Part shown: piece by piece, positions 34,476-44,290 of the stretch
How the letters are laid out: every line of letters starts with the position of its first letter
Position numbering within the stretch: position 1 is the stretch's first letter
Assembly: GCA_037447655.1 (NCBI GenBank)
Contig: JBBHKE010001902.1
Coordinates: 179,062-243,061 of the forward strand
Length of the DNA: 64,000 nucleotides
Reading direction: 5' to 3'
From: Zygnema cylindricum
Taxonomy: Eukaryota > Streptophyta > Zygnematophyceae > Zygnematales > Zygnemataceae
Notes under the pieces: generated by a model
The model's database searches: none
Seen by the model: the letters and a program-made list of their open reading frames with translations, nothing else
What the model was told of the DNA's origin: nothing
Made by a program: the position numbers and the translations under genes

Positions 34476-37400
34476 TCAGTCCACACTTTCTCTACAATAT
34501 TTTAACTTGGGAGAAGGTACTGGTTTTGTCATCATATCAGCCATCCGGTCCTCATCTGATTTATATTCAAGATTCAGAATCTTATTCTCAACTTTTTCTC
34601 TCACAAATCTCAACCTTATGTCCATATTCTTAGCTTTGAAATGATGCTTTCGATTAGCTGCAATTGCGATAGCAGCTTGGTTATCACAAAACAATTCATG
34701 CACCCCCTTCTTCATATACCCCAGTTCTTGTAATAGGGACTTGACCCACATTAACCATTTCATAGCAAAACACAACGCCATGTACTCAGCCTCCATAGTG
34801 GACTGAGCAACCACCTTTTGTTGCTTACTGCTCCAACAGCAAGCACCTTCCCCTACATACAACACATACCCAGAAGTGCATCTCCTCATAGCTGCGTCCC
34901 CATAACTGGCATCACTCCAAGTAGTGATGTCAGTGTGCTCCCCACCCAAATGCAACTATAACTCTTTGGTTCCCACCAGATATCTCATGACTCTCTTGGC
35001 TGCCTCCCAATCTCTCTTCCTAGGATCATTAAATCTCCTACTGAGTACTCCAACTGCTGCCGCTATATCTGGCCTAGTACAGTTCATAAAATAGATCAAA
35101 CTTCATATGACATGTCTATAAGGGATAGACTTCATAAACTCTCTTTCCTCTGGACTCATCTGATCATCTAAGATCATCACTCCTCGTTCTACACTCCCAT
35201 CACTTATTTTTTTCAAGTCCATGGGAGTGGTACAACTGTTAGCATTTTCCATCTGGAATTTTTCAAGCATATTACCTATTGCTTCTTTCTGAGTAAGTCT
35301 AATAATTATTTCCCCCCTATCCCTCTCCATTTGGATCCCCAAAATGTATTTTGCCTCACCTAAATCCTTCATATCAAATCTACCTCTAAGATCTTTCTTT
35401 AGCCTATTGATTTTTTCTAAGGACTTACTGAGCACAAGCAGATCATCCACATAAATTGCAATAAAAATGATACCATTCTCATCTTCAAACATATAGATAG
35501 GATGGTTAGAGCTGATCCGGCTATATCCCAAACCGGTGAGAAACTCATCTAGTTTGTTTTTCCACTGTTGAGGAGCCCGCTTCAGTCCATATAAGGACTT
35601 TAAGAGCCTGCAGACGTTGCTCTCTTCTCTTTCTTCCACGAACCCCTCGGGTTGCCTCATGAAAATTTCTTCCTCTAACTCACCATTAAGAAAAGCAGTC
35701 TTAATGTCCATCTGGTGGAATTCCATGTCTCCCGCTGCTGCCAGACCGAGGAGGAGAATCCTTACTGATGGGAACCGAACAACTGGAGCAAAGGTCTCCT
35801 CATAGTAAATTCCCTCCTTTTGGGTGAACCCTTTCGCACCGAATCGAGCCTTATATCTCTCAATGGTATTATCTGGGTTAAGTTTTAGATTAAATACCCA
35901 TTTACACCCAAAAGGTTTTCTGTCTGGAGGACAATGCGCTAGTCCCCAAGTATTTGCTTCCATGATGGAGGCCATCTCATCATTTATGGCTCTAATCCAT
36001 CTTTCTTTCTCCGGACTATTCACTGCCTCTGAGTAATACTGAGGCTCATCTGGGTGAGATATCTTAGTTACCTTATAAGCGACATGTTTTTCTTGTATCC
36101 CTTTGCTGCTTTTTCTCCCTCCCTCAAACTCTGAAGCTGGATGGAAGTCTTGGATTTCTCCTCACTGTCTAATCGGCTACCCTGTCCATATAAGGCGATT
36201 CTAGTCCCACGTCTTAAATCTCCTCCAAGTCCATAGGGGTATGTGAGGTTTCCGGTGAGTCTCATGTATCTCAGATATCCCTTGAATCTGCAATCACGGT
36301 TTCACTCATGTCCTTTTCGGGAACGACCGAGTTCTTCTCACTTTCAGACTCAAATTTGATTCTTATCTTCTTTGTATATTTGAAGGGGACAAATGAATTC
36401 CCTTCATCCATGACAACTAGGTGTTTGACCAGAATGATATCTTTGTTTGCTAAGTCATAGACTCTATATCCTTTAACATCCTCATTATATCCCACAAAGT
36501 ATCTAGATTTTCCCTTAGCATCTAGTTTCTAGTTTTTCTTATCCGTGTCAAGATTATAAACTTCGCTACCGAATACTTTAAGGTGTGATATACCTGGTTT
36601 ACTTCCAACCAATCTCTCATAAGGTGTCACTCCCTTTACTGCTGAGGTTAGGACTCTATTCTTAATGTAATTCGCACAGTTCATTGCTTATACCCAAAAT
36701 CTCTTTCATATTTTCTTGTTGACCAACATACTGCATGCATTATTTCCTAGTGTTCAATTCAACCTCGCAGCTACCACATTTTGTTCCGGGTTATATTTCA
36801 CAATTTTTTGGTGCTGCACTCCATCATCTGTCACATATTCCTCAAACTGGTAAGAGGTATATTCCCCCCCATTATCACTCATTATCCTCTTAATAGGGGT
36901 TTCATGAAACTTCTCACTCCAGGCTTTATATTCTTTGGAGTAAGTTGATGCTTTAGACTTTGTTTTTAGAAAGTGGACTCTAGAGTATCTAGACCAGTCA
37001 TCACTTATTGTCATCATAAACCTCTTTCTTCCAACCGAAGGTACTTTTGCATGTCCCAAATATCTTTGTGGACCAAATCAAATACTTTCTCACCTCTATA
37101 TGTGGCGGCATTGAGAAAGGGAAGTTTGTGAGCCTTCTCTTGAGCATAGCCACTACAATCATCCATCATTTCATTATCCCCAAACTGAATGCTTTCTACT
37201 ACCCGTAGCTTTTCGATTTCCCTCAACCTATCAAAATGCACATGCCCCAACCGCTTATGCCAAATCATCAACTTAGGAACACCAATATAGTAAGCATTCT
37301 TCTTTCCATTACTCAGGTTAAGCCAAAACATTCCTTGGCTACCCTTATCTGCCGTGAAGTATACTTCATCCGCATACTTAGCTGTAAAGACACTATTTCT

Positions 37401-37665
37401 AGTGAAGGTATCAAACTCTTTGTCATCTAACACAGACGTAGAGACAAGATTTTTACTCAGCTGAGGAATGTAGAGTACATATGAGAATGTAAGTATTGTA
37501 GTCTTACCCTCCACTAAGACTTTCATATCTACTGATCCTACTAGATTGTAGTAACTATTCTCCCATCCCCATACTCTATCTCTACAGTAGGGATCTTTCT
37601 TAGCTTAGTGAAGAGTTCCTTATCATGACACATATGCATGGATGCACCTGAGAAGATGATCCATC
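34476..37665 (-). pseudogene. Copia-A1 pol, broken, RT domain still open
   Basis: The protease motif reads WIIFSGASMHMC: the catalytic Asp of DSGAS is replaced by Phe. The integrase finger has CSGYAQ in place of CSGCAQ, and its core keeps SDNGGEY. Several frameshifts and stops lie between 36000 and 37600. RT is open for 306 residues (36023-35103) with KTAFLNGELEEEIFMRQPEG and YVDDLLVLSKS. RNase H (34955-34476) keeps DASYGD, FCDNQAAIAI and the TKPVPSPKL end. The element resembles Copia-B in layout but is clearly diverged. Confidence 0.87.
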
Positions 37666-37864
37666 CTTCATGTGGAGCTTCCCGAATTGCTCCAAGGGCA
37701 TACTTGTGTCTCCGGTGGATGTCCTTCTCCTCCAGACTCTCGTCAAGAAGAAGCTCTCAATCCTCCCCAAAAGGCTCATCCTCGGTTTCTCCTGTCACTT
37801 TTGTAACCACAATTTCCTTTTTCTTCCCTCCAAAAGAACCCCCTCCCGGTTCTCTTGGAGCCTC

Positions 37865-38795
37865 AGCTCCGACAACTTGACACAATCCGCGATGAAGTGT
37901 CCCGACTTTTTGCAAAAATAACAAGAACCCTTTGGGGGTTTGGTCCTCCAAAATGATCTCTTTCCCCTTTGTACGGTTTCTTCGGGTCCTTCCCCCATCG
38001 GTCCCTTCCTGCAGCTAGAGCTTGAATGCTCTTTCCTCCTCTCTTAATCTCCATTGTGTTTTCCTGCACAAGTATCATGTTGACCACTGTGTTCCATTTC
38101 CATAAAATATCAGACATTTCTTGTACTCGGTACATTATGTTCTCGTACTCATTTGGTAACTTCATGATAAAGGTGTTAACTTTCATTTTCATTGTAATTG
38201 TCCACCCGACACTTTCCATCTCCATATACAAAAAAGAAAGATCATTACAATAATCTAATATCTTTCCTCCTTTGTAAGTGTAACTCACTAGCTTTTGCTC
38301 AGCCAACTAAAGCTCCTGAATAGTGTCTTCTCTATAAATCTCCACCAAACTCACCCACAACTCCTCGGCCTTGTAAATGTGAAGATGAGGGGTGGCCAAA
38401 GCTTGAGTGAGGTGCCTCAGAATGAAGTTCTTGGCAGCCATGTTTACATCCTCCCACATTTGAGTATCGTTCTTCGCGGTCTTCACGGTCGCCGCTCCCG
38501 GTATTGTGGCAATAGGAGTTAGGGGTGTCTCCTTCCCTTTCCCCTTTTGGGACACACTGCTGTCCCCATCATCTGCCTCCTCCGCTGAGGCAGCCGTTGC
38601 TGTAGGAAACCTTACTCCTCCAAATCTTGGTGGAGTTCTCGAAGGTGGACGTTTCACTTGTCTATTGGCGATACCCCAGTATCGTTTTTCACCTAAAGCT
38701 TCCATCATCTTGGCTTCCCAATAGATGAACCCAGATCCATTGATGGTGGGCACCCCAGAGGGTGGGCCCATAACCTGAAACTGTGTGTCCTCCAT
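37865..38795 (-). pseudogene. Copia-A1 gag, broken
   Basis: It starts at ATG 38795 inside the LTR (MEDTQFQVMGPPSGVPTINGSG) or at the ATG inside the primer site. A TAG at about 38307-38309 and a frameshift near 37980 interrupt it. The zinc knuckle CYFCKKSGHFIADC lies in the shifted frame near 37880-37930. A low-complexity Ala/Asp/Ser linker (AASAEEADDGDSS) differs from the B family. Confidence 0.84.
38761..38775 (-). other. Copia-A1 primer binding site, perfect half-tRNA-iMet complement
   Basis: The minus strand reads GGTTATGGGCCCACC directly after the 5' LTR. All 15 bases are complementary to the anticodon arm (GGUGGGCCCAUAACC) of plant initiator tRNA-Met as I remember it. Drosophila copia is known to use this region of tRNA-iMet. 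Confidence 0.85.
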
Positions 38796-39784
38796 TGGAC
38801 CACAGGATAGAAGAAGCCTCTAGATAGTATTTAACTAACCCACCTAAAGCCACAACCATTGCTGTCAAGGAAGAAAAAATAACTGTTTGACCGTACCCCT
38901 GTGCAGCTTGGACTCCCTGAGTCCGTAGGAAAAAGATTCACTGAAAAAAGCCAACCAACCGATAAATTATAAGGTGGCAAAGATGCCAAGTTTATACAAA
39001 CTCTCAAAGGGAGAGAGGTCACTACCTACCAAATTCTCTAAGTCCTAATCCCTTCTCACAACCCCTATCTACTGACGTACAAACCAATCAAACGACTGTA
39101 GGGTACAAAAAGGTACTACGGCCGATGTAATTTACGTACGGCCTGTGTACGACAAGGCCATTAGGTGGACGCGTGCTCACTTTTAATTCGTCCTTATGTT
39201 CCCCGAATTTTCGCGACCAAATGTCATCCCTCCACGTGGCGCCAAGTCACGCCACATCCATAAACGCCAAAGTGACCATTCCGCGATCTCGACAGAGATA
39301 TATGCCTTTGGATTAAATCTCACATTGAATATCGGCCGCAAAACAAATGTCTGATTCATTTGTTTCGTGCGAGATAATGTTTTCGCACTATATATAACAC
39401 TAGGTTCTATGTTGTTTAGTTTGTCGTGCCGTTAATCGAATTCATGGTCTCAATAGTGTTTAAATATTTATCAAACCTAATGTACCCTAACGGACTTCTA
39501 CGAGAGACTGGTTAGAGCTAACGGCTACGCCGTGCTTTGCCGGTCAGAGGTTCGAGTCCTGCCGGACTCAACCTTTTGTTGAGAGTGACAAAAGTCACTC
39601 TTTAGTCCTTCCTTCTTAAGCTAGGACAACCATGGCTTAGCCACCCTCTCTATCCCCTAGTGACTACGACAAGTATGGTGGGTAGAGAGAGGAGGTGGAG
39701 GCAGGCTGTCCGCCTTTTTCTTTTCCTATTTGTAGCAAATTATTTAGACCTAGAAAATACCATATTAAATTAATAATTTCAACA
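38776..39784 (-). repeat. Copia-A1 5' LTR (intact)
   Basis: 1,009 bp, plus-strand ends TGAAACTGTGTG and TTTCAACA. It is the reference for reconstructing the split 3' LTR. A tRNA-like relic sits at 39506-39569, with a perfect B box GGTTCGAGTCC at 39549-39559. Confidence 0.9.
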
Positions 39785-40340
39785 TGACGTTGTAGATGTT
39801 TAGGGTTTTGTGACATAACGAAGTCATGCTACCATGTGACGTCATCAGTACGTAGATTTTCCGCCATGGCTTCCTGATTTTGTTTTCTTATCTTTTATCA
39901 TTCGATATGCCATCAAAATCTGACCAAAATTATTCAAAAAAAGAAAAATAATATATCGTTCATTTGATACAATTATTGCTGCATCTCATGTAAATAAGAG
40001 AGAAAGAGGAGCGGTCGAGTGAGAAAGAGGGGGAGAGAGTAGGATGACCTAAAATTTTGCAAAAGACCCATGAATGAAAATGGAGGTCTAAGACCCCTAT
40101 GATTTTTTTTTTGTACATGCTCGTCATTTTTGTACGTACATGCGTGTGACGAGCAGGGGAAAAAACAGAGTGTACTCTCCGTCGTTCAAATTTTTTGTAA
40201 ACGTTTGATGTGTGGAATCTTGGTTTTCTATTCGTCAAAAGGGTATTATCAGTATCTAAATAAGGGAACTAGGTTCGCCCCTCTGCGAAACCTTATATAG
40301 GCGCCTTGTCTGTCTCGATTTTTTTCTGTCACACGGCCGT
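39785..40340. other. Intergenic DNA, nothing recognised
   Basis: It contains GACGTCA-type motifs near 39837 and AT-rich stretches. No supported gene. Confidence 0.4.
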
Positions 40341-40384
40341 TCCGCGGGCACGATGTAGCGTTGTCGCCCGTCGCGGTACAGACA

Positions 40385-40860
40385 GCCGTAGCGTGGCACA
40401 ATTCTACGCTGCCGCCCGCCGGCTGGTACGTTGCCGCCCGCCTGCTTGCGCATTTCTACGCTGTCGCCCGCCAGCTTGCGTAATTCTACGCTACCGCCCG
40501 TGGGCTGGCGTTATTCTACGCTGCTGCCCAGTGGCGTGATTATACGCTGCCGCTTGGTGGCTTAATTTTAAGTTGCCGCCGGCTGGCGTGATTGTACGCT
40601 GCCGCCTGATGGCACAATTTTACTCTGCTGCCGGCTGGCGTGATTGTACGTTGCCGCCTGGTGGCACAATTTTACGCTGCCGCCGGCTGGCGTGATTATA
40701 CGCTGCCACCTGGTGGCACAATTTTACGCTGCCGCCGGTTGGCGAAATTCTACGCTGCAGCTCAGTGTCGTTATTCTACGCCGCCGACAGTTGGCGTAAT
40801 TATATGTTGCCGCCCACTGGCGTAATTCTACGCCGTCGCTCGTTAGCAGGACATATCGCC
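40385..40860. repeat. GC-rich minisatellite, core TACGCTGCCGCC
   Basis: About 17 diverged units of 25-31 bp share a core like GGCGTRATTNTACGCTGCCGCC. In the centre two unit types alternate: GCTGGCGTGATTNTACGCTG and GGTGGCACAATTTTACGCTG. Units diverge towards both ends. It is not a CRISPR (no conserved spacer length, internal mutations). The GC content contrasts with the AT-rich surroundings. Confidence 0.85.
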
Positions 40861-40999
40861 GTACATGGCACAAATGTAACGTTGCCCAAGGACCGTCTGC
40901 AATACAGACCGCCGTACCGCTGGCGTAATGCAACGTTGCTGCCCGCCAGTATGTACGGACGACCACCTGCAGTACCGTAAAAAGTTACCAATTACCGGC

Positions 41000-41400
41000 A
41001 GTACCGTAAAAAAAAACACTTCATTTTGCACATCTGTAGAATTCAAGAACATCATAAAATTAGTACGCTTATTCGATCTGAAAAGTACCACTTTGGTCTG
41101 GCTGAACTTTGGAATGGCCGTGCCATCTCGGCTTGACTAACGCCTTAACGTGCAGGTGTTGAAATACAATAATACCAAGGTAAGTTGATTTATATACCGA
41201 TGTACGTTGTAGAGCCGTAACTACAAAAAAACGGCTTTTTCTGTTTGAAAGCGGGGGCAGTTCATGAAGTGTTTGTGTGAGGTTCTTAAAAAATGAATTT
41301 CTTGTTTCCAAGTGGGGTTTCTTCATGAAAATGGTGCAAAATGTGTAGATATGAGTAACGTTCTTTAATTCACTCGACGTATGATAAATCACTTTTGTCG
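41000..41400. other. Intergenic DNA, nothing recognised
   Basis: A possible donor site CCAAG|GTAAGT at about 41176-41185 is visible, but no coding context supports an exon. Confidence 0.3.
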
Positions 41401-41404
41401 TTTG

Positions 41405-42105
41405 AAATAGTTTGTGATGTGTTCCTGTTGTTGCATTGAATCGTGTTATGCTTCATGTTATGAAGTGTGTAATCCATAGTAGTACGCTATTCAGTTGAAC
41501 ATGAACCGATAAAGTTGATTAGTACATAATATGCATGATGGTACGAAAATGAAATTTGGGTTTAATAATAGAAAGAGAATTTTATGTTTTGAAGTTGTTC
41601 ACTGAATCGTGTTATGGTTCGTGGTGTATCATGTGTGGACGTGAGTATGCCTATTTCAATTGAACATAAATCGACACAGTTAACAAGCACATAAAACGCA
41701 TGGTGCTTTTACCTTTCGAAAATACGTTCATGAGTGGCATTTGGGCCCAATAGATGCTTGAACCTACAACGGAAGAAATACAATATCATTCAGGTGAGCT
41801 AACAAAATCACTTTATGGTTATTGTTCCATGTAAATAGTATAGGTATTGTTAAAGAACATTATGAAATGACATTATTGGTTGTCCTGTTAAGTCTTTCAA
41901 TATGTTGGTAAGATAGAGATCTTAAAGTAAAAAAATTCCATAAAAACGTCTAAAAAAGTGTATGTGGTATAGATACATGCCAGTTTACTTTTCCTATTAA
42001 AAAGCTATTATGATGGGTTTGAATTGGAAAAATGTAATGAAAGTGAGTAAAGATGAATAAAAATGTAATAAGTTATTCATCATGTACATATAATCGTTGC
42101 TGGTG
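41405..42105. repeat. Tandem non-coding repeat, left part, with a distant copy at 49968-50441
   Basis: 41627-42105 (479 bp) is repeated at 49968-50441 with few differences, for example GTGCTTTTACCTTTCGAAAATACGTTCA followed by GGGCCCAATAGATGCTTGAACC in both. A shorter, more diverged unit precedes it (about 41405-41560). Without the retro-elements the two long copies would be adjacent. They may be upstream sequence of the Helitron. Confidence 0.75.
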
Positions 42106-42132
42106 TATCATGAAACTTTGTGTGCTCCATTG

Positions 42133-43181
42133 TGTAGAAACTAATGGTTTTATTAGTATTTTCTAGGTCTGAAAAGAAATAAAGAAGCCGAGGCAGTCTA
42201 CCTATAACTTCTCTCTCCAACTCTCAAACTTGTCGTAGTCACTGAGAAATTGGAGAGGAAGCTAAAGCCATGGCTTCCTTGGCTATCCTGAGGTTTACGG
42301 GAAATTTATATAAGGGTTTATTTATTTAAGTAAAAGTTATGTGCCGGCGGCAGGATTTGATCCTTGTACCTACCGGCCGGCAGATAGGATATAGCCGGTA
42401 GCCTTAGCCGTTTAGTCTGGCGGTATTGTTACGTAGTATATAGTTTGATAGTTATTTAAATAAGTATACGTGCGAAAAACCATTTAACTGCAATGAATTA
42501 CGGGATACATAGATCCAGTAATATATAATGTACGACTTACGGTACGGACACAAATCAGTACCGCGCATTTGTTTCGTAAATGAAATAAATACCGCGCATG
42601 TATTTATTACGGCTACGATTAAAGCCGAATTTAATCGGACGGCCGGGATTAGCGCCGAGATCGCGGAGGAAGATTTCGGCGGTTTGTGGCCATCGCCACA
42701 TCAGATGACGCGTGGCGAAATTCCGTTGGATTGTGGAATCTCCGGAGATTATAACACCGAATCCGGATTTGACATGTGTCGACATTTTGGCCATGTCGTA
42801 CAATGTCCGTACATAAAGTACACCGGCAGCTGTACTTTTGCGTACGGAACTCAATTCTGATTGGTTCCGTACATCAGTAGATAGAGTCTGTGAGAGAGAT
42901 AGGACTTAGAAAATTTAGAAGATAGGACCCCCTCTCCTAGAGAGCTTCTGTACAAAAGGTCAACTTTGACCCTCCATAACGTACTGCTCAGGGGAGCAAA
43001 TTCAGAGATTCTTTTTGCTATCGACTCAGGGGAGTCTTGTCTTCACAAGGGTGAAGTTGGTCAGAGTTTTTGTCTGCCAAGGTGGCAGTTATTTTTGCTT
43101 AAACACAAAGGGGTCAGGATTATCCTAGAGGCTTCTTGGAAGCTGTCCACTCTGAGGACTTATGGAGGTCTCAGAGTTTCA
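42133..43181 (+). repeat. Copia-B3 5' LTR
   Basis: TGTAGAAACT to CAGAGTTTCA. On the opposite strand a B-box-like GGATCAAATCC lies at 42353-42363, part of the tRNA-like relic (to about 42420). A GTAC-rich palindrome lies at 42807-42847. Confidence 0.93.
42807..42847. promoter_or_regulatory. Conserved GTAC palindrome in the LTR
   Basis: CCGTAC and AAAGTACA on the left pair with TGTACTTT and GTACGG on the right around CCGGCAGC. The same arrangement recurs in all B LTRs and, in variant form, in A and C LTRs. GTAC is the core bound by plant SBP-box factors, so an enhancer role is possible. Confidence 0.5.
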
Positions 43182-44290
43182 GGTTATGGGCCCACCCTCT
43201 AGGGTACCAATCTTTAATGGAACTGGCTTCATATACTGGGAAAGTATGATGATAGGAGCTCTATGCGAAAAAAGGTTTTGGGGGATAGTGAGTGGACGAT
43301 TGGGGCGTCCATCAAGTCTTGGAATTCCTCCAGGGTTTAAAGGAAGCAGATTCACCAGGAAAGAGGATTCACCTTCAACGGAGGAAACAAAGGAAGGAGA
43401 GGTGGTGGACAAAGGAAAGGAGAAGGAGGCGACCACACCAATAGCAACTGGTTTAGCATTCATGTCACCTATTCCGAGGAACGAGGAGAATGATACTGAA
43501 ACCTGGGACTTCAACAATATGGCGGCAAAGCACTTCATCCTACGCCATCTCACTCAAGGACTTGCATGTCCTCATTTGCAAGTAGAGAGGGCATCCGATC
43601 TTTGGATGGCTCTCATAGAGATGTAACGAAGTGGTACGATTCAGCAACAACAGTTGGCTGATCAAAAAGTTAAGGAGTATGTATACAAAGGGGGAAATAT
43701 GTTGGATTTTTGCAATGAGCTTGCTACACTCTTCATGGAGCTAGAGAGTGCGGGTAAAGTTTTTAGTGAAAAAGAAAAAGTTAACTGTTTACTAATGAAG
43801 TTACCTGATGAGTTCGAGAACATAGTCAACCGTGCGCAGGACTTGCCGGACTCAAGGTGTATATGGAACTCAGTGGTAGGGATGATTCTCGTTCGAGAGA
43901 ATACGATTGAGATCCGAAGGGGAGGAAAGAGTGGCCAAGCCTTGGCAACAGCGACCGATTGGAGGAACAAGGATTCCCGGAAACCAGCCGGAAACTATGG
44001 GGGTAGGGAGCAGAAAAAACAGGCTAACGAGTTCGAACTAAGGGCTCCCAAAGGTTTATGTCATTTTTGTAAGAAACCGGGGCACTATATGGCAGGGTGC
44101 ACCAAGCTAACCGAGCTTCGGTTAAAGGAGGGGCAGACCGGTGGTACCCCGAGAGAAAAGAAAAAGGCCCTTGTCACACAGGTACTTGAGGCGGAATCCG
44201 AGGACGAGGACGATGAGCTCCTTTTGGATGAGGAGTTGGAGGCGAAAACTGAGGTTGAAATTCCACGAAGGCAGAAATGTGCTTACGGTG
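43162..44290 (+). pseudogene. Copia-B3 gag with one nonsense codon
   Basis: It starts at ATG 43162 in the LTR or 43186 in the primer site. One TAA (43624-43626) replaces Tyr of the IEMYRSGTIQ motif. The rest is open, with the Gag core (NEFATLFMELESAGK-like) and a CCHC knuckle CHFCKKPGHYMAGC near 44060-44101. An acidic tail (ESEDEDDELLLDEELE) leads into the protease. Confidence 0.9.
43182..43196 (+). other. Copia-B3 primer binding site, perfect half-tRNA-iMet complement
   Basis: GGTTATGGGCCCACC begins directly after the LTR. The ATG at 43186-43188 is in phase with gag (MGPPSRVPIFNG), so the reading frame runs through the primer site. Confidence 0.87.

Larger units (their letters stand above)
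19313..39784 (-). mobile_element. Copia-A1: Ty1/copia retrotransposon, outer shell of the nest
   Basis: Net length is about 6.35 kb after removal of Copia-B1. The 5' LTR is 38776-39784 (1009 bp). The 3' LTR is 19313-20206 plus 34330-34445 (1010 bp), split by Copia-B1. Gag, protease, integrase, RT and RNase H follow in copia order on the minus strand. Flanking bases share only TGAC (GTGAC at left, TGACG at right), so the target duplication is imperfect. About 30 bp of similar host sequence (TTGTAGA...TTTTGTGAC) occurs on both sides. Confidence 0.85.

Noticed and set aside
40385-40860. CRISPR-like array
   Set aside because: Units differ in length and sequence, no constant spacer size, eukaryotic context; it is a minisatellite.
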